A stretch of 37,442 nt of DNA from a virus: positions 1 through 37,442 of the IMG/VR virus record IMGVR_UViG_3300007735_000692. One strand, 5' to 3'. How positions within the stretch are numbered: position 1 is the stretch's first letter; the number at the start of each line of letters is the position of its first letter. Both the position numbers and the translations under genes were made by a program. The notes under the pieces were generated by a model that ran no database searches, was not told where the DNA came from, and was given only the letters and a program-made list of their open reading frames with translations. Positions 32,113 to 37,442 of the stretch are shown here, piece after piece.

Positions 32113-34407
32113 ATGAAGTTCGCTGAATATATTAACAGTATTGCTCCAGAAGGGGAAACAATTTTATTCGTGCGCCAGGTGCCGATTGTCCGCAAGGGCG
32201 AGCACCTGAAGCACAAGGACGGCACGCCGCGCTACACATGGCCGCCGGGGCTTTATGGCAAGTACATGCGCAACCCCGAGGGGGCGTGGTACGCCAACAC
32301 GGGCTCGTTCATCGTTGACCGCATGACGGACAAGCTGTCCGCGTCTGCGCCTAACTGCGAGCGCGTGGCGTTTATGGTGCTGGATGACATCGGCACCAAG
32401 TCCAAGGTGCCGCCGATTGAGCCGACATGGAAGCTCGAAACCAGCCCCGGCAATTTCCAATGGGGTTACACCTTCGCGCTTGACGATCAACCAACCAAGG
32501 GCGAGTTCAGCGCCGCGATTAAGGCTATGGCCGAGGCTGGGTTCACCGACCCCGGCGCGGTGAATCCGGTGCGTAATTTCCGCATCGAAGGCAGCGTCAA
32601 CCTGAAGGAAGGCCGCGACAACTTCGCCGCCGTTCTTACCGAGTTCCACCCCGACCGCGAGTTTACCGTAACGCAGATCGTTACAGCCTGTGGCGTCACG
32701 CCAGGTGAGGTTGACACGGCGTATATACAGGGCATCGCCATCGAAGATGACGGCCTCGACAGCGTGTTGGAGTGGATACAGGAGCGCGGGCTGCTGCTCG
32801 CCAAGGCCAACCCCGAGGGCTGGTACGGCGTCGTGTGCCCGAACCACGCCGAGCACACCACAGCCGACACGCAAGGGCGGTATCACCCCGTCACGCGCAG
32901 TTATACTTGCTTTCACGGCCATTGCGGAGATTGGAACAGCGAGAAGTTCCTGCGCTGGGTCGAGGCCGAGGGCGGCCCGAAGACGGGCTACGGCCTGCGT
33001 GATGACCTGCTTGCGAAGAAGATGGAGGCCGCTTTGTCGAAGATCACCCCAACCGAGGAGTTCCCCGACACCGCCGCCGAGGTCATCGCCCAGGTCGAGC
33101 GCCGCGAGTTAGGCCGCGTCGAGAAGTCCAAGTGGTACGAGCGTTTCGCGTATGTCTTGAGCGATGACGCGTACTTCGACCTAGGCGAGCGTCACGAGAT
33201 CGCGCGCGGGGTGTTCAACGCGCTGTACCGGCATGTGACCTGCCATTCCATCCACAACAACCGACGCATCGAAGCGTCCGTCTGCTTTGACGAGAACCGT
33301 CAGGCGATGGGCGCGCGTGTGCTCGCGGGCGTCACCTTCGCCGCTGGCGAGTCCATTCTTGTCAGCCGCAACGGCGTCGTCTACGGCAACCGTTGGCGCG
33401 ACGCGCGGCCTACGGTGAGTGCGGGCGATGTCAGCCCGTGGCTCGCCCACGCCGAGCGCATGATTCCCGACCCTGCCGAGCGCGAGCATGTGTTCGATGT
33501 GATGGCCTATAAGCGCCAGCACGCCAACCAGAAAATCAACCATGCCGTGCTGCACGCGGGCAAGCCAGGATCCGGTAAGGACACGCTCTGGGCGCCCTTC
33601 TTCTGGGCGATTGGCGGCGACCAGCGCGTCAATGTCACGACGGTGCGTAACGAGGAGTTGAATTCGCAATGGGGCTACGCGCTGGAATCCGAGGTCATCG
33701 TCATCAACGAGCTGCGTCAGGCCGAGGCTAAAGACCGCCGCGCGCTCGAAAACAGCCTCAAGCCCGTGATCGCCGCGCCGCCGGAGCTGCTGACCGTCAA
33801 CCGCAAGGGGCTGCACCCGTATGACGCACTCAACCGCGTACTGGTGGTCTCATTCAGCAACGAGCGCGCCGCTATCAGCCTACCGTCAGATGACCGCCGC
33901 TGGTTCGTCGTGTGGAGCGAGGCCGACCGTATGCCGCCGAGTGAGGCCCGTGCGCTCTGGAGCTGGTACTACGCTGGCGGCTTCCAAGCCGTCACCGCGT
34001 GGCTCGACGCCCGCGATGTGTCGGCCTTCAACCCCGGCGCTGCGCCGCCCATGACCGAGGCTAAAATCATTATGATTGAATCGGCGATGAGCACCGCCGA
34101 GTCGTTCCTTGTCGAGATGATCCGTCAACGCCAGGGCGACTTCGCCCGTGGCGTCATTGCCTCCCCGTTCTACGCCATCTGCGACCGGCTGCAAGGCGTG
34201 GCACCCTCCGGCGTCAAGGTCGTTTCAGCGGCGCTCATGCACGCGCTACGGGATGCTGGGTGGGTCGATTGTGGGCGGCTGCACTCGCGTGAGTTTCCGA
34301 CCAAAAAGCATGTGTACGCCAACCCCAAATTTGCGACCCTTGCACGCTCGGAGCTGCGGCGGATGGCGGAGGGTGCGGAGCCGGCGCTATCTATCGTCGG
34401 GAAATAG
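32113..34407 (+). CDS. Primase-helicase: AEP (RepB-type) primase, zinc module, SF3/D5-type helicase
   Basis: It makes primers and unwinds DNA at the fork. The 764 residues divide into: an N-terminal primase with FMVLDDIGTK (87-96, catalytic Asp pair) and FRIEGSVNLK (156-165, the R-x-x-G-S-x-N-x-K motif of RepB-type primases); a zinc module with Cys242-x2-His245...Cys266-x3-His270-Cys271; and a C-terminal DUF5906-type helicase with GKPGSGKD (483-490, Walker A), EVIVINEL (526-533, Walker B) and VLVVSFSNER (sensor-type Asn). AGAGGGG precedes the start. Last gene of the replication operon. Confidence 0.88.
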   Translation: MKFAEYINSIAPEGETILFVRQVPIVRKGEHLKHKDGTPRYTWPPGLYGKYMRNPEGAWYANTGSFIVDRMTDKLSASAPNCERVAFMVLDDIGTKSKVPPIEPTWKLETSPGNFQWGYTFALDDQPTKGEFSAAIKAMAEAGFTDPGAVNPVRNFRIEGSVNLKEGRDNFAAVLTEFHPDREFTVTQIVTACGVTPGEVDTAYIQGIAIEDDGLDSVLEWIQERGLLLAKANPEGWYGVVCPNHAEHTTADTQGRYHPVTRSYTCFHGHCGDWNSEKFLRWVEAEGGPKTGYGLRDDLLAKKMEAALSKITPTEEFPDTAAEVIAQVERRELGRVEKSKWYERFAYVLSDDAYFDLGERHEIARGVFNALYRHVTCHSIHNNRRIEASVCFDENRQAMGARVLAGVTFAAGESILVSRNGVVYGNRWRDARPTVSAGDVSPWLAHAERMIPDPAEREHVFDVMAYKRQHANQKINHAVLHAGKPGSGKDTLWAPFFWAIGGDQRVNVTTVRNEELNSQWGYALESEVIVINELRQAEAKDRRALENSLKPVIAAPPELLTVNRKGLHPYDALNRVLVVSFSNERAAISLPSDDRRWFVVWSEADRMPPSEARALWSWYYAGGFQAVTAWLDARDVSAFNPGAAPPMTEAKIIMIESAMSTAESFLVEMIRQRQGDFARGVIASPFYAICDRLQGVAPSGVKVVSAALMHALRDAGWVDCGRLHSREFPTKKHVYANPKFATLARSELRRMAEGAEPALSIVGK

Positions 34408-34455
34408 CCACTCAACCAGGACGGCGGCGGCGATAGTCAAGAGTAAGTATATCAC
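34387..34455 (-). CDS. Possible tiny membrane peptide (22 aa)
   Basis: A GTG at 34455 is preceded by AAAGGAC (8 bases away) and opens a 22-residue frame that is almost all hydrophobic (IYLLLTIAAAVLVEWLF) and ends in an acidic tail. It overlaps the 34412-34615 gene in another frame and the convergent primase end. One-helix peptides of this kind exist at ends of phage early operons, but length alone cannot prove it. Confidence 0.3.
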   Translation of the reverse strand: MIYLLLTIAAAVLVEWLFPDDR

Positions 34456-34615
34456 GCTGTCTGTCCTTTAGTTGATTGTATCGGGCGCGGGTGTGCGCCT
34501 TATCGGTGACCGGCGGAAGGCGATTGCCAAGGGATCGCCGCGCCTCCCGCCGGGTTAGGTCGATGTAACGGCATAGCCGCCGAATCCACCATTCAGTCAG
34601 ATTGACTCGCGGCAT
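34412..34615 (-). CDS. Small basic protein, unknown function (67 aa)
   Basis: The last certain-looking gene of the leftward early operon. It overlaps the upstream gene by 23 bases. The product is Arg-rich (about one residue in four is Arg), with helical segments such as WWIRRLCRYIDLTRREARRSLG. This could bind nucleic acid; no family is recognised. It ends five bases from the convergent primase stop. Confidence 0.5.
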   Translation of the reverse strand: MPRVNLTEWWIRRLCRYIDLTRREARRSLGNRLPPVTDKAHTRARYNQLKDRQRDILTLDYRRRRPG

Positions 34616-34922
34616 CGTTCAGTCGCTCCAGCGTTCCCCTTGCTCGGATGGCCGGTTGTATGGCCGGTTCCTTCAACGCGGCTTCAATCCAATCCAGTAG
34701 GTCGCCGTCGTAATTCATCCAAACCGCTTTTTGGGCCTCCGCCAGCAACCCCCGCAGCCGCTCGTTCTCCCGCCGCAGGGCTTCAACATCGTCCGGCGCG
34801 GCGAGGGCGGTGCGGAGTTTGATCGCCAACTGCGACATCCTCACCCCGCCCGCAAAAGTCCTCTGCGCGGCGTCGTGCGTCAACGCCTCAAGGCACTCGG
34901 TCAGCAGTTCACGGTCGCTCAC
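34593..34922 (-). CDS. Small coiled-coil protein, unknown function (109 aa)
   Basis: It starts at a GTG sharing bases with the previous stop (GTGA). The sequence is helical and acidic with a clear heptad segment (VEALRRENERLRGLLAEAQKAV, residues about 45-66). Similar short coiled-coil proteins are common in phage early regions. Function is unknown. Confidence 0.65.
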   Translation of the reverse strand: MSDRELLTECLEALTHDAAQRTFAGGVRMSQLAIKLRTALAAPDDVEALRRENERLRGLLAEAQKAVWMNYDGDLLDWIEAALKEPAIQPAIRARGTLERLNDAASQSD

Positions 34923-35047
34923 GGCTGCACCTCCTGCCGCTCGGCGGCGGCTCTTGCCCGTTCGTGTAGGATGCCGACGGTGAGCCCTATCAGGTACCCA
35001 AGCGTAGCAATGCCGACGCCTGCGGCGATCTGGTGCGTGAGGCTCAT
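34919..35047 (-). CDS. Small membrane protein (42 aa)
   Basis: The ATG at 35047 overlaps the DUF3310 gene stop (ATGA), and the stop overlaps the next GTG. The protein has one membrane helix (IAAGVGIATLGYLIGLTVGIL) and a basic/acidic C-terminus. Tight coupling on both sides supports translation despite the short length. Function unknown; it might affect the host membrane or superinfection. Confidence 0.6.
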   Translation of the reverse strand: MSLTHQIAAGVGIATLGYLIGLTVGILHERARAAAERQEVQP

Positions 35048-35391
35048 GGGTCGCACTCCCGTATCAGACGGTCGAGGAACCAACGCGCCTTTTTGTACTC
35101 TTCAGCCCGCGCCGCGTCGTGGTCGCCATGCTTATGGCCTACGCGGGAAAGGTACTTGAGCGCCGACAGGCGCAAGTAACCCTCGAATTCCTCCGGCGTT
35201 GCCTTGGCTTTCATGTAATCAATCGTTTCAATCCCGCCTACCTTGTAATGGTCGGGGTCGATGGCGTCGCCCTTGGCTGGTTCGTCCAAGATAGCGCGCA
35301 GTTCCTCCGGCGAGAGGATAGGCCCAGGCCGGGTCAGCTCTTTGTACATGGTCTCTGGGTCAAGAAACGGGTCATCTGACGGCTTGTGCAT
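35044..35391 (-). CDS. DUF3310-containing protein (115 aa)
   Basis: The C-terminal 70 residues carry the DUF3310 signature: DPDHYKVGGIETIDYMKAK, FEGYLRLSALKYLSRVGHK and KKARWFLDRLI. In T7 the domain occurs in gp1.7, a nucleotide kinase; whether this short protein has such activity is unclear, and it has no P-loop. The N-terminal 40 residues are an acidic/proline linker. It is in the early operon, consistent with nucleotide metabolism. Confidence 0.85.
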   Translation of the reverse strand: MHKPSDDPFLDPETMYKELTRPGPILSPEELRAILDEPAKGDAIDPDHYKVGGIETIDYMKAKATPEEFEGYLRLSALKYLSRVGHKHGDHDAARAEEYKKARWFLDRLIRECDP

Positions 35392-35408
35392 ACGGTTACC
35401 CCATACGG

Positions 35409-35549
35409 TTAGAGATAGTCACGGCCACCGCGCCGGCATGCCCAGTTAGGCGGCGGCACGCGGCGCCAATCGTCGGCGCGGGCTTTTCGGAGCTGGCGCA
35501 CCAGCCGGTGCGCCCATAATAGCCAACGCATCACCGGAGGGCGTCCCAT
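35409..35549 (-). CDS. Possible small basic protein (46 aa)
   Basis: An ATG at 35549 with AAGG 8 bases upstream opens a frame to TAA at 35409-35411, filling the gap between the exported protein and the DUF3310 gene. A shorter version would start at 35531, overlapping the previous stop (TGATG). The product is Arg/Trp-rich (WLLWAHRLVRQLRKARADDW). No family is recognised. Position and coupling are the only support. Confidence 0.4.
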   Translation of the reverse strand: MGRPPVMRWLLWAHRLVRQLRKARADDWRRVPPPNWACRRGGRDYL

Positions 35550-35887
35550 GCGCTAGCCTTCTTATCGGCGACCTTGAAGTTATCCACCGGCCACCGGCGT
35601 GCAATCTGCTCGACAGACCAGACCAGCACCACCGTTCCGGCGTCGTGCTTCCAGCACCCTTCGTTGGTCTTGCCATCGCTCGTATAGTAGAACGCGCGGC
35701 GCATCTCGCTGGTCGTGGTCTTACCTAGTCCAATCTGTAACAGGTCGAATTTGATCTCGCAGGGGTCGGTCGTGAGCACCGTGCGCCCATCGCGATCGCC
35801 TTTAACGCCCGCCGTAGCGAAAATTTCAGCATGGGCAGACAAAGCCAGGGTGGCCACCAAAGCGGCGGCAATCGTTGCGGTCTTCAT
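35531..35887 (-). CDS. Exported small protein with signal peptide (118 aa)
   Basis: The first 20 residues are a textbook Sec signal: basic start (MKTAT), hydrophobic core (IAAALVATLALS), and an Ala-His-Ala cleavage site before EIFA. The mature 98 residues have two cysteines (DPCEIK and EGCWKHD) that could form a disulfide, and a YYTSDGKTNEGCW core. Small proteins of this design recur in phages of betaproteobacteria, to my recollection. A periplasmic role such as superinfection exclusion is a guess. CTGGAG precedes the start. Confidence 0.75.
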   Translation of the reverse strand: MKTATIAAALVATLALSAHAEIFATAGVKGDRDGRTVLTTDPCEIKFDLLQIGLGKTTTSEMRRAFYYTSDGKTNEGCWKHDAGTVVLVWSVEQIARRWPVDNFKVADKKASAWDALR

Positions 35888-35914
35888 AGTCTAGTGTCTC
35901 CAGTTGGTTTTAGT

Positions 35915-36145
35915 TTACGCGGTCAAAAAAGTATCAACATAGGGCGCGATGCGGAACGAGTCGCGGGTTGGCATATCGTCAAGGTGTCCGGCATCCACCG
36001 CCCATTGACAGTCGCGCAGATGCTCCGCTAGTGCCGCGTCCGCGTCGCCGTAACTGTCGAATGTTTCGGGTTCACCGTCCAGGCTCCACACATTCTCCCA
36101 GTAGTTGCCGGTAAGGGTCAGCACTTCCCAGCGTTGCGCGCTCAT
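35915..36145 (-). CDS. Small acidic protein, unknown function (76 aa)
   Basis: The ATG at 36145 overlaps the upstream stop (ATGA), making it preferable to a longer in-frame start. The protein is acidic, with Trp and Tyr residues spread through it (ENVWSLDGEPETFDSYGDADAAL). It may be a small alpha/beta protein. No family is recognised. Confidence 0.65.
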   Translation of the reverse strand: MSAQRWEVLTLTGNYWENVWSLDGEPETFDSYGDADAALAEHLRDCQWAVDAGHLDDMPTRDSFRIAPYVDTFLTA

Positions 36146-36438
36146 GCTTCTTCCTCGCGGTAAGCGTCCATCATATGCTCGGCAATTTCGATCCAATTGA
36201 CATCGGCGAGGAACGCACGCACCCAGCCCGATACGATTGCGGAGCCGTCCAACTCAGCGTCGGCATCGTCTACATAGTTGAGGGCGAATTCCTCAAGTTG
36301 TACGGCAAGGTCATACGCGCTGTCGCCCTTGACTTCCTGCGGCCAGTAGTCGCGCGGGTCGATGCTGTCGAACAATTCGAGGTTGACGCGCCAAGTGGCG
36401 TGGTTAGTCCAGCCGTTGTATCGGTTGTCGGTTGTCAT
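36142..36438 (-). CDS. Small acidic protein with YNGWTNHATWRVNLE motif (98 aa)
   Basis: The N-terminal motif YNGWTNHATWRVNLE is characteristic of a widespread phage/plasmid family (I know it as DUF7249 or a close relative). The rest is acidic and helical. Acidic small phage proteins can mimic DNA, but nothing here proves an anti-restriction role. AAAGGA lies upstream; the stop overlaps the next gene. Confidence 0.75.
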   Translation of the reverse strand: MTTDNRYNGWTNHATWRVNLELFDSIDPRDYWPQEVKGDSAYDLAVQLEEFALNYVDDADAELDGSAIVSGWVRAFLADVNWIEIAEHMMDAYREEEA

Positions 36439-36470
36439 GGTGTAGTGTCCTTTAGTTTAGTGAGTGGTGA

Positions 36471-37079
36471 TTAGGCGGCTTCGGCGGCAGCGGGTGCGGT
36501 CGGCGTAACGAGCCACGCGGGGTTCTCCAAGTGCGGCTGGCCGCGCATCGGCATGATTACGCCCACGGCGTCGCCAGCCAGCACCACACGGGCGGCGCTG
36601 TCGCCGTTATGCAGGATGGCGGGGGAATACTTACCGCCCAGCAGGGTCTGAACCTTGCCGAACGCGCCGATATAGTCGGCGTTGAATTGCGCGACTTCAC
36701 CCGACACGGTAAGCGGTACAACCTTACGCCAGTCGGGATATGTGGCGTCCATGAGCGGCGTGGTCGTGGCGGCGCTACCGTTGTTAATCGTTGCCGCGCG
36801 CGCGGTCGGGTCGATCGTCACCAGGATGGGGCGCTTTAGCACGGCTTTGACACCTTCCAGCGACTCGCGCCGGATGATGTAGCGACCCGGCACGAGCGCG
36901 GGCGCGTCATCGGTCACGGTGAGCGCCACGGCCAGCATCTTATGGCCGTCCGTTGCGACGGCCACGGCGTCAGATGCGCGAACATCAATGCATACGGAAT
37001 TCAGATAACTACGGACATCTTTTTTCGCAGCGATAACGAGCAGAGCTTTAATCGTGTCGGCGGGGATAAGGAATTGCAT
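36471..37079 (-). CDS. Shortened DnaN-like sliding clamp (202 aa)
   Basis: A processivity clamp related to the DNA polymerase III beta subunit. Landmarks match E. coli DnaN as I recall it: KKDVRSYLNSV (19-29; E. coli HQDVRYYLNGM), VATDGHKMLAV (41-51; VATDGHRLAVC), YPDWRKVVP (114-122; FPDYRRVLP) and VIMPMR (174-179; the C-terminal VMPMRL). The N-terminus starts where DnaN domain 2 begins, so domain 1 is absent and domain 3 is shortened; 23 residues extend past the usual C-terminus. CTGGAG precedes the start. Confidence 0.8.
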   Translation of the reverse strand: MQFLIPADTIKALLVIAAKKDVRSYLNSVCIDVRASDAVAVATDGHKMLAVALTVTDDAPALVPGRYIIRRESLEGVKAVLKRPILVTIDPTARAATINNGSAATTTPLMDATYPDWRKVVPLTVSGEVAQFNADYIGAFGKVQTLLGGKYSPAILHNGDSAARVVLAGDAVGVIMPMRGQPHLENPAWLVTPTAPAAAEAA

Positions 37080-37128
37080 GGTCGTGTACTCCAGTTTAGT
37101 GTATTGAACGAGATAAGTTTACAGTAAG

Positions 37129-37260
37129 TTAGTCATTCAACGCAAGGCAGACGATTGCACTCACTTGCGCGAACAGCGCAAGGCCAAGCGTAGCGGCACC
37201 CATGTACGCGCCGAATGTGAGAATGGCGGCGCAGCAAAATAGAAGGTTAGAAAATTTCAT
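37129..37260 (-). CDS. Small membrane protein (43 aa)
   Basis: The ATG at 37260 overlaps the stop of the zinc-binding gene (ATGA), and the frame ends at TAA 37129-37131. Nearly all residues are hydrophobic (LLFCCAAILTFGAYMGAATL, then GLALFAQVSAIVCLAL), giving one or two membrane helices. It is coupled in the leftward early operon. Function unknown. Confidence 0.6.
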   Translation of the reverse strand: MKFSNLLFCCAAILTFGAYMGAATLGLALFAQVSAIVCLALND

Positions 37261-37442
37261 GTCATATCCTCCGCAAAGCTAGCTATGTCCCCATCCGCGT
37301 AGGCAAGAGCCTCCGCGATGTAGCCATGCGCCTCGCTGCCTTCCTCAACTAACTTGTTAGCCTCACGCAGCGCGACCGCGATGCGGCTCAGCCGTTCTTG
37401 TTCGCTCATGGTGTCGTCGTCGTCGTCGTCGTCGTCGTCGTC
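37257..37442 (-). CDS. Zinc-binding small protein with poly-Asp run (3' part)
   Basis: This is the right-hand end of the gene whose 5' part is at 1-325. It contains the end of the Asp run, then MSEQERLSRIAVALREANK, an acidic helix, and the stop at 37257-37259. Joined at the repeat, the protein is 127 residues. The stop overlaps the 37129-37260 start by 3 bases. Confidence 0.75.
   Translation of the reverse strand, partial: DDDDDDDDDDTMSEQERLSRIAVALREANKLVEEGSEAHGYIAEALAYADGDIASFAEDMT
37316..37442. repeat. Right copy of 127-bp terminal direct repeat
   Basis: Identical to bases 1-127. See the left copy for interpretation; the unique genome is 37,315 bases if this is an assembly overlap. Confidence 0.95.

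Noticed and set aside
35446-35676. 76-residue minus-strand frame across the exported-protein gene end
   Set aside because: It overlaps the exported-protein gene in a different frame and its Arg/Pro/Ala composition looks like a shadow.

Overview
The window is one complete tailed-phage genome (Caudoviricetes) presented as a linear contig. Its first and last 127 bases are identical, so the molecule closes into a circle of 37,315 unique bases. The break falls inside a gene, and the two halves of that gene are annotated separately. The head and tail machinery is P22-like: portal, scaffold, coat, gp4-type and gp10-type tail accessory proteins, and three ejection proteins in increasing size order. 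This points to a short-tailed (podovirus-like) particle. A two-component spanin with a lipobox and an M15-type endolysin imply a Gram-negative host. A freshwater or betaproteobacterial host is only a guess from the style of the proteins. I found no integrase, excisionase or recognisable repressor, so a lytic lifestyle is likely but not proven.

Layout. (1) Leftward early operon. It starts just left of position 870, runs through three small genes to position 1, continues across the contig ends, and reads from 37442 down to about 34400. It encodes small proteins of mostly unknown function, a shortened DnaN-type sliding clamp, a DUF3310 protein and a small exported protein. (2) A gene-free divergent control region, 772-1620. 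It holds a promoter and candidate operator, many copies of a 9-bp GCCCACA-type repeat arranged as doublets, a strong 19-bp-arm hairpin, and a roughly 148-nt element with nested complementary arms directly upstream of the terminase genes. (3) Rightward late operon, 1621-26445: terminase, small basic proteins, portal, a tailspike cassette, scaffold, coat, tail accessory proteins, fibres, a GNAT acetyltransferase, ejection proteins, lysis genes, a HExxH protein and an HTH-metallophosphoesterase. (4) Leftward cassette, 28200-26419: VRR-NUC nuclease, SNF2-type helicase and a small protein. (5) Rightward replication operon, 28287-34407: Cas4/RecB-like nuclease (DUF2800), putative ssDNA-binding protein, family A DNA polymerase, and an AEP-type primase fused to an SF3-type helicase.

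How it fits together. The primase-helicase, polymerase, ssDNA-binding candidate, nucleases and clamp form a largely self-contained replisome. The divergent region 772-1620 is the natural place for early/late switching, and perhaps for the origin or the packaging start. Late products build a P22-like head, stabilise packaged DNA with gp4/gp10-type proteins, add host-binding fibres, and finish with holin-like proteins, endolysin and nested spanins.

The points most worth a second look are the structured element at 1438-1585, the 9-bp doublet array, the 202-residue clamp that starts at DnaN domain 2, leucine in the polymerase O-helix position, and a hairpin between Shine-Dalgarno and start codon of the polymerase gene.
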